Positions 44,380 to 56,414 of a DNA stretch of 64,000 nt are shown piece by piece. The translations under genes and the position numbers were made by a program. Origin of the DNA: Solirubrobacterales bacterium (GTDB lineage: Bacteria > Actinomycetota > Thermoleophilia > Solirubrobacterales > 70-9). Numbering within the stretch: position 1 is the first letter of the stretch; each line of letters opens with the position of its first letter. The DNA lies in NCBI GenBank assembly GCA_021155855.1, contig JAJNAZ010000002.1:1-64000 (forward strand), read 5' to 3'. The notes below the pieces were generated by a model, which worked only from the letters and a program-made list of their open reading frames with translations, was not told where the DNA came from and ran no database searches.

Positions 44380-45168
44380 ATGCGAACCGCGGCGATCTCG
44401 GCGCTGGTCGCGCTCACGGCCCTTGTCTCGGTTGCGGTTGCCTATAGGCCGATCCCGCTTCCGACCGAGCGCCCGCAGGGGAAGGTCCCAAGCGCGGCGG
44501 CGGTGCGCGATGCCTGGAGCTACGCCCGGGAAAGGGCGGGCGTGGTGTCGTTCGCGGTCGTCGACACGAAGGGGGAGTTGCGTGGCCGCGACGAGGGCCG
44601 CCGCTACCCGGCCGCCAGCGTGGTCAAGGCGATGCTGTTGGCGGCGGAGATCCGCCGGCTCAAGCACGCCGGGGTCGGGATCGACTCGAACACCGACTCG
44701 CTGCTGCGGGCGATGATCACCCGCTCGGACAACGCCGCCGCCGACGCGATCTACGGCCGGGTCGGCGACGGGGGGCTGTTCAGGGTCGCGAGGCGCGCCC
44801 GGATGAGGCGGTTCGCGGTCGCCGGCTATTGGGGCAACGCTCAGATCACCGCCGCCGACATGGCGCGCTTCTTCGGCGACCTCGACCGGGCACTGGCCCG
44901 GCGCCACCGCAAGTACGCCAAGGGCCTGCTCGGGTCGATCGTCGAGAGCCAGCGCTGGGGGATCCCGAAGGTCGCCGAACCGAAGTGGGCGGTGCGGTTC
45001 AAGGGCGGCTGGCTGCCCAGCCACGCACTCGCCCACCAGGCGGCCGAGTTACGAGCGCGACACGGCGGCCGGGAGCTGTCGATGGTCGTGCTCACCGACG
45101 ATCAACCGTCGCACGGGTACGCGATCGAGACCGTCCGTGCAGTCGCCAAGCGCCTACTCGGCCGCTGA
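44380..45168 (+). CDS. Class A beta-lactamase-fold serine hydrolase (secreted/anchored)
   Basis: Signal/TM N-terminus; SVVK (SxxK), SDN and KGG motifs. Confidence 0.75.
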   Translation: MRTAAISALVALTALVSVAVAYRPIPLPTERPQGKVPSAAAVRDAWSYARERAGVVSFAVVDTKGELRGRDEGRRYPAASVVKAMLLAAEIRRLKHAGVGIDSNTDSLLRAMITRSDNAAADAIYGRVGDGGLFRVARRARMRRFAVAGYWGNAQITAADMARFFGDLDRALARRHRKYAKGLLGSIVESQRWGIPKVAEPKWAVRFKGGWLPSHALAHQAAELRARHGGRELSMVVLTDDQPSHGYAIETVRAVAKRLLGR

Positions 45169-45187
45169 GGGTGGTCACGACGGGAGC

Positions 45188-45681
45188 TCAGTTCGAGCCG
45201 CGCCGGCGCTTCGGCCGCTCGATTGGGATCGAGACCCGATCGTCGGCTCCGGGCATCTCGGCGTCGTAGACGCCGTAGGGGACGATCTCGGCGCGCAACG
45301 AGCGTCGGACGCGCTGGAGCTCCGCATTCATCTGCCGCTCCAGCTCTGCGGCGCGCTCGCGCATCTTCGCCATCTGCCCTCGGGCGCGTTGGAGCTGCCG
45401 CTCGAGCGCGAGCACCGTCTCGACGCCGGCCAGGTTGAGTCCCTCCTCGGCGGTCATCTGCTGGATCCGACGCAGCCGTTCCACGTCCTCGTAGGAGTAG
45501 AGCCGGGTGTTCTTCGGCGACCGCTTCGGCGTGATCAGCCCCCGCGCCTCGTACATCCGCAGCGTCTGGGGATGCATCTCCGCCAACTCGGCGGCGACCG
45601 AGATCATGAACACGCCGCGGCGGCGGTCGAGCCCGTCCGGCGCGGGATCGGGCATTCGTCGTCTGCGACCCTCGCCGGCCA

Positions 45682-45682
<1 letters not shown>
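45188..45682 (-). CDS. hspR: MerR-family heat-shock repressor HspR
   Basis: MISVAAELAEMHPQTLRMYEARGLITPKRSPKNTRLYSYEDVERLRRIQQMTAEEGLNLAGV; directly downstream of dnaJ. Confidence 0.93.
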
Positions 45683-46797
<1,115 letters not shown>

Positions 46798-47357
46798 CTA
46801 TTCGCTGACCACCACGCGGGCCGGCCTCAGGACCTGACCGTCGAGGCGATATCCGGGCTCGAGCGTCTCGACCACGGTCCCGGCATCGACCCTGTCGGCG
46901 GCACGGGTCGAGATCGCCTCGTGCAGGGTGGGGTCGAAACGCTCGCCGGTGGGGTCGTAGACCTCGACCCCGGCCCGCGCCAGCGTCGCCTGCAGCTCGC
47001 CGTGGACGAGCGCCACGCCGCGCGCGACCTCCGAGCCCTCCTCGGTAGCCTCGAGAGCTCGCTCGAGATTGTCGATCGAGGGCACGAGCTCGCGCGCCAG
47101 GGACGCCTTGCCGCGGCGCTCGGCCTCGGCGGACTCGCGCGCCGCGCGCTTGCGGTAGTTCTCGAAGTCCGCCTTCGCCCGCTGGGCGAGGTCGAGGTAC
47201 TCGTCGCGCTCGCGGGTTACGTCCTGGAGAAGCGCGTCGAGGTCGTGCGCGACTTCATCGCCGGCTTGCTCCTCGGCCGGGGCCTGCGGCTCCGGCTTCG
47301 TTGCCTGCTGCTCGTTGCGCGGCTCCGACTCCTGCGGCCGGCGGTCTGCGCTTTCCA

Positions 47358-47358
<1 letters not shown>
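46798..47358 (-). CDS. grpE: Nucleotide exchange factor GrpE
   Basis: AKADFENYRKRAARE...LVPSIDNLERAL...DPTLHEAIST. Confidence 0.93.
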
Positions 47359-49256
<1,898 letters not shown>

Positions 49257-49272
49257 CCGTTTCTCCTTCTAC

Positions 49273-49328
49273 CTCAAATTCTTAAGAAATCTCAGTCGCA
49301 GCCTAGCAGATATATGCCTGCGCCCCAA
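49273..49328 (-). promoter_or_regulatory. dnaK promoter TTGGGG-N17-TAGGCT with downstream CTGAGATTTCTTAAGAATTTGAG imperfect inverted repeat
   Basis: -35 RC at 49323-49328, -10 RC at 49300-49305, inverted repeat at 49273-49295. Confidence 0.55.
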
Positions 49329-49438
49329 AGCCTAGCGCGTTGGTGGGGGCGTGGGAGCAGGTTGGGCGCCGGCCGGCGGGCCATCCGCAGCCCGCGAGCA
49401 CCGCCGCCGGACGGGTCGCCCCGACCCGCGCCCCGCCC

Positions 49439-49903
49439 TCAGCCGCTCGTGGGTTGACAGGGACGGGGATCCGGCTGCTCGGCCGTGGCTGTGTCCACGG
49501 TCGCCCCCTTGCCGATCTGTCCCGCATAGGCGGCGACGAACGAGGCCACCTCCTTCGCCTCCTCGCCGAGCACGATGTCCTTTGGCATCCGTCCGCCGAG
49601 CCCGCAGCTGACCGCGGTGATCACTCGCGAGTAGATGCCGTCGTACTGCTCGGCCGAATTCGCCCCGCTGGTCACCAGCAAGGCGTCGAGATCGGGCCCG
49701 ACAACGCCGTCCGTGCCGGCCGCCGCGAGCGTATGACAGGCGCCGCAGTTGTCGGCGAACAACTGCTTTGCGTCCTGGTCGCGGGGCTCGACCTGAACCA
49801 CGGCGGCACCCTGGTCACCCTCCTTGCCGAGCGCGAAGAAGGGCAGCACCAGCAGGCAGAGGGCGGCAAAGATCCCGAAGACGATGAACGGCTGCTTGCT
49901 CAT
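49439..49903 (-). CDS. Membrane-anchored c-type cytochrome
   Basis: N-terminal TM; heme motif CGACH; M-containing C-terminal region GGRMPKDIV. Confidence 0.88.
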   Translation of the reverse strand: MSKQPFIVFGIFAALCLLVLPFFALGKEGDQGAAVVQVEPRDQDAKQLFADNCGACHTLAAAGTDGVVGPDLDALLVTSGANSAEQYDGIYSRVITAVSCGLGGRMPKDIVLGEEAKEVASFVAAYAGQIGKGATVDTATAEQPDPRPCQPTSG

Positions 49904-50042
49904 TTCTCGGCCCGCCGCGCCTCCACGGCGCACGGGCGCGGAGATACTATCTGGAGGCAGCCCGGCCGACACCTGGCGGCGCGCACCAGAGCGAAACGAT
50001 ACGCGGGCCGCAGGCTCGGCTCGGAGAGAGGAGATCGGACCC

Positions 50043-50843
50043 TTGGCGATCGCGAGGAACGCCGCGCAGGGCCTGCGTGAGCGAATTCCCGAGCCGACCG
50101 CGGCCGAGCGGGAGGTGGCCGACCTGTTGCCGATCGATGCCGACCCGGATCGGGCCCGGCTTGCGATCGAGCGGGTTCCGTTGTGGTTCCACACCTTCTC
50201 GCTCGACGGAGGCTCGCTGTACACGTCCGGCGTCGCCCGCGATCACCGCTACCGGCTCCCCGCCCTGTCGCAGGATCTGACCGGGCTGCGAGTGCTCGAC
50301 GTCGGCACGTTCGACGGCTTCTACGCCTTTCTCGCCGAGGCTCGCGGCGCTGCGCGCGTGGTCGCGGTCGACAACGAGCAATACCGCGACTGGGTCAGCT
50401 CGCGCTGGGGAGTCGAGCTCGAGGGGGGCGAGGGCTTCGAGGCAATCGCCGAGCTGCTCGGCTCGCGGGTCGAGTATCGACGCCTCGACGCATACGACCT
50501 CGACACGCTCCGCGAGCGCTTCGACCTCGTCCTCTGCTTCGGCATCCTGCACCGGGTCGAGAGCCCGCTTGGCCTGCTCGCGGTCCTTCGTCGGCGACTT
50601 GCGGACGGCGGGCGGGTCGTGCTCGAGACCTACGGGGTCGGCGATTCCTCGCTCGAGACGCGGTCGGCGATTCACGTCTGCGAGCCGGGGGAGGTTTATG
50701 CCCGCGACGACTTCGTCTACTGGGGCTTTACCGCGACGAGCCTCGATCGTCTTGCCCGCCACGCCGGCTTCGCCGGCTTCCGCTCGCTCGCCGCGCCGAC
50801 CGTCGACGGGCGCCCGCGGATCATCGGCGAGCTGGCAGTGTGA
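50043..50843 (+). CDS. SAM-dependent methyltransferase (DUF1698/CmoB-like)
   Basis: VPLWFHTFSLDGGSLYTSGVARDHRY...LRVLDVGTFDGFYAFLAEARGAARVVAVD; TTG start after GGAG. Confidence 0.75.
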   Translation: MAIARNAAQGLRERIPEPTAAEREVADLLPIDADPDRARLAIERVPLWFHTFSLDGGSLYTSGVARDHRYRLPALSQDLTGLRVLDVGTFDGFYAFLAEARGAARVVAVDNEQYRDWVSSRWGVELEGGEGFEAIAELLGSRVEYRRLDAYDLDTLRERFDLVLCFGILHRVESPLGLLAVLRRRLADGGRVVLETYGVGDSSLETRSAIHVCEPGEVYARDDFVYWGFTATSLDRLARHAGFAGFRSLAAPTVDGRPRIIGELAV

Positions 50844-51539
50844 CGTCGTTCACATAGAGATCACCCGCTGATCGAGACCGACGTCTGCCTGACGGCGGAT
50901 CAGGACCTCGTCCTCCTCCACGACCCGGTGCTGCGACTGGGCACCGACCTCGACGGCTGGACGCACCAGCGTCGCAGCGCGGTGATCCAGGGCGGTCGGC
51001 TGCTCAACCGCGACGGACTCCCGACCGAGGAGCACCCGCTCACCCTGGCGCAGCTGCTTGCGGCGACCCCCTCGGAGCTTCCGATTCAGGTCGAGGTCAA
51101 GGCCCATGCCGATCCGGCGCTCGCCGAGCACACCACCCGGGTACTGTGCGAGCGCTACCGGCGGCGGCCGGAGCGCTCGCGGATCGAGGTGATCAGCTTC
51201 CACAGCGCCGCCTGTGCGATCGCGGCCGGGTACGGGTTTCGCGCACGGCTCGTGATCTGCGCCGACTATGCGCCGGACGCACTCGCCGCCTGAGCCGTCC
51301 GCCACGGGGTCAGCGGCGTCTCGGTCGAGCACTTCTTGCTCCCCGAGCGGCTCGCCGGGATTCTCCGGCTGGCGGGGCTCTCGGTCAGTACCGGGACCGT
51401 CAACGACCCGGAGCTCCTGCGCCGCGTCATCGGCGTCGCGGCGCCCGACGCCGTGTGCACCGATCGCCCGGCCGAGCTGCGCGCCGAGCTGACGCCGCGC
51501 GAGGCCACCGAACGCCCGGCGGTCCTCGCCGCCGCCTGA
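50844..51539 (+). pseudogene. Degraded glycerophosphodiester phosphodiesterase
   Basis: HPLIETDVCLTADQDLVLLHDPVLRLGTD... continuing after in-frame TGA (51291) as VSVEHFLLPERLAGILRLAGLSVSTGTVNDPELLRRVIGVAAPDAVCTDRP; N-terminal HRG motif missing. Confidence 0.8.
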
Positions 51540-51558
51540 GCCCTCCTCCGTCGCCCGT

Positions 51559-52272
51559 CTATCGATCTTTGCCGCCGACACGAAGCCGGCGCCAGTAGGG
51601 GCACATCCGGCGCAGCTCGCATCGGTCGCAGAGCGGCCGCGGCCGGCAGACGCGACGCCCGTGGGTGATCAGGTTGATGTGGAGCTCGTATGCGTCCTCG
51701 GGAGCGGTGATCGCGAGCATCTCATCGTGCGCGGACTCGAACGAGGCGCGCTCCTCGAACAGCCCGAGCCGGCCGCCGACTCGGTGGACATGGGTGTCGA
51801 CCGGGATCTCGGGGCGCCCGAAGGCGAAGATCATCACGCAGGCCGCGGTCTTGCGGCCCACCCCCGGCAGCCCGGTGAGGAACTCGAGCGCCTGTTCGCG
51901 ATCGGCGTCGGCGAGCCAGTCGAGCGTCGGCTCGCCGCCCGCCTCGGGTAGAAGGCGCAGGATCTCCTGGATCCGGGGCGCCTTCGTCTTCGAGAGTCCT
52001 CCCGGTCGGATCGCCTCCTCGACGACGCCGACCGGGGCGTCGCGAACCTCCACCCAGGTCGGCAGCCGGGCGCGGAGGCGCTCGTAGGCGACGTCGCGGT
52101 TGCGGTCATTCGTGTTCTGGGAGAGGACGGTGCGCACCAGCTCGGCGATCGGGTGGCCGTGAGGGTGGTTGACCGGGCGGCCATAGAGCCGGCGCAAACG
52201 ATCCCGGAGGGCGCGCACGCGGGCGCCCCGGGGCCGCCGCCACCGCTTCGCCTCGCTCGCCGCTCGCGCCAT
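51559..52272 (-). CDS. nth: Endonuclease III
   Basis: HPIAELVRTVLSQNTNDRN...LPGVGRKTAACVMIFAFGRPEIPVDTHVHRV; C-terminal 4-Cys cluster; start uncertain (ORF extends to 52311). Confidence 0.93.
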   Translation of the reverse strand: MARAASEAKRWRRPRGARVRALRDRLRRLYGRPVNHPHGHPIAELVRTVLSQNTNDRNRDVAYERLRARLPTWVEVRDAPVGVVEEAIRPGGLSKTKAPRIQEILRLLPEAGGEPTLDWLADADREQALEFLTGLPGVGRKTAACVMIFAFGRPEIPVDTHVHRVGGRLGLFEERASFESAHDEMLAITAPEDAYELHINLITHGRRVCRPRPLCDRCELRRMCPYWRRLRVGGKDR

Positions 52273-52297
52273 CGGCGCTGAGGATATTTTCCGCACG

Positions 52298-53122
52298 ATG
52301 CCCCCGGTCACCGAAGCGGTCGTTCACGTCGATGGCGTACGGACCTTCTACCGGCGAGTCGCCGGCGACGAACGCCCGCCGGTTGTGTTCGTGCACGGCA
52401 ACCCGACCCACTCCGAGGAGTGGGTGCCGTTTCTGGACCGGGTCGAGGGGCCGGCGGTCGCGCTCGACCTCCCGGGCTGGGGCTTCAGCCAGCGACCCGG
52501 CGTCGATCGCTTCGATTACTCGCTCGAGGGACTGGGAGCGTTCGTGGAGCGCTTCCTCGATGCGCTCGCGATTGGGGAGCATTCACTCGTCGTCACCGAC
52601 TGGGGCGTGGTCGCGCTGATCGCCGCGCAGCGCCGTCCCGAGCGCCTCCGGCGGCTGGTCCTGATCAACGCGGTGCCGCTGCTTCCCGGTTACCGGTGGC
52701 ATTGGGTGGCGCGGCTGTGGCGTCGGCGAGTGGTCGGCGAGCTGGTGAACGCGACCATGACGCGGACCGGTCTGCGGCTGCTCTCGGCTCTGGCGACCCC
52801 GCGGCGGCGGCCGTTGCCGGCATCGTTGATCGACCTCGTCTGGCGCGGGCGGCCGGCGGGGAGCTGGCCCCAGATGCTTGCCCTTTACCGCTCCGCCGAC
52901 CCCGAGCGGCTCGCAGCCGCCGGCGCGGCGCTGGCCGGCATCGAGGCCCCGGCACTGGTGATCTGGGGGCATCAGGACCCCTACATTCCGGCGAGCTTCG
53001 GTCGTGCCTACGCCGAGCGGCTGCCGAACGCCGAGCTGGTCGAGCTCGAGGGCGCCGGCCACTGGCCGTGGCTCGATCGGCCGGAGGTGATCGACCGCGT
53101 GGCGCGCTTCGTGGCGGGTTAG
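52298..53122 (+). CDS. Alpha/beta hydrolase, haloalkane dehalogenase-like
   Basis: HGNPTHSEEW, nucleophile elbow VVTDWG (Asp), GHQDPYIP, GAGHWPWLD. Confidence 0.75.
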   Translation: MPPVTEAVVHVDGVRTFYRRVAGDERPPVVFVHGNPTHSEEWVPFLDRVEGPAVALDLPGWGFSQRPGVDRFDYSLEGLGAFVERFLDALAIGEHSLVVTDWGVVALIAAQRRPERLRRLVLINAVPLLPGYRWHWVARLWRRRVVGELVNATMTRTGLRLLSALATPRRRPLPASLIDLVWRGRPAGSWPQMLALYRSADPERLAAAGAALAGIEAPALVIWGHQDPYIPASFGRAYAERLPNAELVELEGAGHWPWLDRPEVIDRVARFVAG

Positions 53123-53168
53123 CCGTACTGATTCGGCGGCCGACCCCGTTTACACTCCCGCCACACCT

Positions 53169-53945
53169 GTGCGTGGGATCGTGGCAAGGCTCAGCGGCTT
53201 TTTCCCCAGAGGCGTGTTCGACGCCTGCTGGCAGTTCCTGCTCTTCTTTCTCGCCTACAACGCCTACCAGGTGGTCCGCGGGATAACCGACGGCGGCCGC
53301 GAGGTGGCCTTCGCCAACGCCGAGCGCGTGATCGACGTCGAGCGCTCGCTCGGCTCCTATTTCGAGGCCCCGTTCCAAAAGGCGCTGATCGACCATGCCT
53401 CGGTGCTGGTCGACTTCGCGAACTTCATGTATCTGAACTCGCACTTCGTGATCACGACCGGGTTCCTCGCCTGGCTCTATCTGTTCCGCAACGACAACTT
53501 CTACTTCGTGCGCAACATGTTCATGGTCGCGATGGCGCTTGCGCTGGTGGGTTACGCGGCCTTCCCGACCGCCCCGCCGAGGCTGTTCCCGGGTGAGGGC
53601 TTCACCGACACGATCGCCGCCTTCACCGGCGTCGCCCAGGACGACAAGACCACGAGCTTGCTGGTCAACCAGTACGCCGCGGTCCCCAGCATGCACATCG
53701 CCTTCTCGCTCATGATCGCGGTCCCCGCCGCCACGCTCTCACGCCATGTGTTGGCGCGGACGCTCTGGTCCGCCTACCCGCTGCTCGTCTTCTTCGTCAT
53801 CGTCGCCACCGGTAACCACTTCTGGCTCGACGCGGCCGCCGGGGCCGCGGTCGCCTGTCTGGCCGCGCTCGCCGCCCGCGCCCTCGCTCGCCTGCGCCCC
53901 GCCCTCTGGTCGTGGCCGGACGCCACCCGCGAGGCGACGATCTAA
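53169..53945 (+). CDS. PAP2 superfamily membrane protein (Aur1/PAP2_3-like)
   Basis: PTAPPRLFPGEGF, VPSMHIAFSLM, GNHFWLDAAAG. Confidence 0.8.
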   Translation: MRGIVARLSGFFPRGVFDACWQFLLFFLAYNAYQVVRGITDGGREVAFANAERVIDVERSLGSYFEAPFQKALIDHASVLVDFANFMYLNSHFVITTGFLAWLYLFRNDNFYFVRNMFMVAMALALVGYAAFPTAPPRLFPGEGFTDTIAAFTGVAQDDKTTSLLVNQYAAVPSMHIAFSLMIAVPAATLSRHVLARTLWSAYPLLVFFVIVATGNHFWLDAAAGAAVACLAALAARALARLRPALWSWPDATREATI

Positions 53946-54583
53946 CCATCGCGGAGCAGCGGGTACAGCCGAGGACGGCGGCGGAGTGGCGCGGCTACGC
54001 GCGCGACCGGCTGATCGAGTCGCGGCTGACCCCGAACGCGATCTCGATCACCGGCCTGATCCTCAACCTGGCGGCGGCGGTGCTGGTGCTGGAGCAGCAC
54101 TTTTTCCTCGCCGGCGTGGCCTTCGTCGTCGGCTCCGTGATGGACACGCTCGACGGCCGCTACTCGCGGATGTCGGGCAAGGGAACCCTGTTCGGCGCCT
54201 TTCTCGACTCCACCCTGGACCGGATCGAGGAAGGGCTGGTGCTGACCGCGGTCGCCTGGTACTTCGCCGATCGCGGCGACGCGGTCGAGGCGGCGCTCTG
54301 CGTCGTGGTCGTGCTCGGCTCGCTGATGGTTTCCTACACGCGCGCCCGAGCGGAGGCTTTGGGCGTCGAGTGCAAGGTTGGAATCGCGACCAGGCCGGTA
54401 CGCGTGGTTTTGCTCTCGATCGGCCTCGTGTTCGGCGCCGGTGAGCTGATCGGTGACGTCGATCTACTCCCCGCGTCGATCTTCGTGATGGCCGCACTGA
54501 CGGCGTTCACGGTGGGTCAACGCGTCTGGCACGTGCGCGGCGAGCTCCGGGCGCTCGAGGCCGTCGAGCCTCCCGAGGTGTAA
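53912..54583 (+). CDS. CDP-alcohol phosphatidyltransferase (probable phosphatidylinositol-phosphate synthase)
   Basis: CDP-OH-P motif [26 protein letters not shown]; multi-TM; adjacent to inositol-phosphate synthase; exact start uncertain. Confidence 0.82.
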   Translation: MAGRHPRGDDLTIAEQRVQPRTAAEWRGYARDRLIESRLTPNAISITGLILNLAAAVLVLEQHFFLAGVAFVVGSVMDTLDGRYSRMSGKGTLFGAFLDSTLDRIEEGLVLTAVAWYFADRGDAVEAALCVVVVLGSLMVSYTRARAEALGVECKVGIATRPVRVVLLSIGLVFGAGELIGDVDLLPASIFVMAALTAFTVGQRVWHVRGELRALEAVEPPEV

Positions 54584-54642
54584 CAAAGGCTTCAATAACG
54601 GGGTATTTGCGCATCCACCCATCGCCAGGAGGAACCCTTCGC

Positions 54643-55842
54643 ATGAGTGAACAGAACGGCCCCGCCGACAGCGCCGCTTCCAACGGGAGGCACGCGGACG
54701 AGGGAAAGGTCCGCGTCGCGATCGTCGGCGTCGGCAATTGCGCCAACGCCTTCATCCAGGGCATCCAGTACTACAAGGACGCCGATCCCGCCGATCAGGT
54801 ACCGGGCCTGATGCACGTCGACCTCGGCGGCTACCACATCCGCGACATCGAGTTCGTCGCCGCCTTCGACATCGATTCCGAGAAGGTCGGCAAGGATCTC
54901 TCCGAAGCGATCTGGTCGGGCCAGAACGACACGATCAAGTTCGCCGACGTTCCCCATCTCGGGGTCAGGGTCGAGCGCGGGATGACGCACGACGGGCTCG
55001 GCAAGTACCTGAAGCAGAAGATCACCAAGGCCCCTGGCGAGACCGCCGACATCGTCGGCATCCTCAAGGAGACGAAGGCCGACGTTCTCGTCTGCTATCT
55101 CCCGGTCGGCTCCGAGCAGGCGACCAAGTGGTACGTCGAGCAGGCGCTCAAGGCCGGCGTCGGCTTCGTCAACTGCCTGCCCGTGTTCATCGCCCGCGAG
55201 GACTACTGGGACAAGCGTTTCACCGAGGCGGGCCTGCCGATTGTCGGCGACGACATCAAGTCGCAGGTCGGCGCCACGATCGTCCACCGTCAGCTCGCCC
55301 GTCTGTTCCACGATCGCGGCGTGCACATGGCGCGCACGAGCCAGCTCAACGTCGGCGGCAACATGGACTTCTTCAACATGCTCGAGCGCGAGCGGCTCGA
55401 CTCGAAGAAGGAGTCGAAGACCAATGCCGTGACCTCGATCATGGGCCACGACCTTCCCGCGGAGGATGTCCACGTCGGCCCCTCGGACTACGTGCCGTGG
55501 CTGACCGACCGCAAGTGGGCGCACATCCGCCTCGAGGGCCAGAGCTTCGGCGACGTGCCGCTCAACCTCGAGCTCAAGCTCGAGGTCTGGGACTCCCCGA
55601 ACTCGGCCGGGATCGTGATCGACGCGGTGCGGATCATCAAGCTGGCGCTCAACGACGGCGTCGCCGGCCAGCTCGACGGCCCCTCCAGCTATCTGATGAA
55701 GTCGCCGCACAATCAGCGGCCCGACGACCAGGCGCGCGAGCTGACCGAGGAGTTCATCGCCGAGCACGCCCGCAAGGCGCCGGCGAAGCGCGTCTCGAAG
55801 CTCCCCGCCGAGGCCCCGGACTCAGAGGTTCAGCCCTCCTAG
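54643..55842 (+). CDS. ino1: Inositol-3-phosphate synthase
   Basis: [25 protein letters not shown]...[30 protein letters not shown]. Confidence 0.95.
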   Translation: MSEQNGPADSAASNGRHADEGKVRVAIVGVGNCANAFIQGIQYYKDADPADQVPGLMHVDLGGYHIRDIEFVAAFDIDSEKVGKDLSEAIWSGQNDTIKFADVPHLGVRVERGMTHDGLGKYLKQKITKAPGETADIVGILKETKADVLVCYLPVGSEQATKWYVEQALKAGVGFVNCLPVFIAREDYWDKRFTEAGLPIVGDDIKSQVGATIVHRQLARLFHDRGVHMARTSQLNVGGNMDFFNMLERERLDSKKESKTNAVTSIMGHDLPAEDVHVGPSDYVPWLTDRKWAHIRLEGQSFGDVPLNLELKLEVWDSPNSAGIVIDAVRIIKLALNDGVAGQLDGPSSYLMKSPHNQRPDDQARELTEEFIAEHARKAPAKRVSKLPAEAPDSEVQPS

Positions 55843-55976
55843 AGCGCGAGGCGGCCGCTCGACCCGTCGCCTCGTCGCATTTCTCGCGGCCGTCGGCAGC
55901 ACCTCGGATGCCGCCTCGGGCCGCTTCGTGCTCGCCCGCGGAGTACTCTCGACTCGAGAGCAGACGGGAGGTGAGC

Positions 55977-56192
55977 ATGGATCTCGAGGTTGGCGAGCGC
56001 GTCGCGGCGGAGTCGGAGTCGACCGAACGCCCGGCCCGAAAGGGGACCGTCGAGGAGCGGCTCGGCGACGGGTCCTCGCGGCGGTATCGAATTCGCTGGG
56101 ACGACGGACACGAGAGCATCTACACACCGGCGGCGGGCTCCCTGCAGCGGCTGCACGAGACCGAGCGCAAGCAATCGCCCGCCGGCCGCTGA
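55977..56192 (+). CDS. DUF1918 domain protein
   Basis: MDLEVGERVAAESESTERPARKGTVEERLGDGSSRRYRIRWDDGHESIYTPAAGSL. Confidence 0.85.
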   Translation: MDLEVGERVAAESESTERPARKGTVEERLGDGSSRRYRIRWDDGHESIYTPAAGSLQRLHETERKQSPAGR

Positions 56193-56414
56193 CGGGAATC
56201 TCGAGCCGGAACTGAACTCGATCCCTCGCGCCACGGCGCACGAGCGTCGGCGAGCAGCCGCGCACGCAGCCCCGGCGGGCGCTGGGGTCTCGATCGCGGT
56301 GAGATCGCGCCGGTCGCGTTCCTGCATCGGTTCGGGGTCGCACGGCTCATCGGGGCCTCTCCTTCATGGACGCTAACGACCGCCCTCGCATTCCCGCTCT
56401 CCTATGCTGGGCGG

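Noticed and set aside
51291-51293. In-frame TGA in the GDPD-like region as a selenocysteine codon
   Set aside because: The N-terminal catalytic part is also missing and no SECIS-like or sel genes were seen; a pseudogene is simpler.
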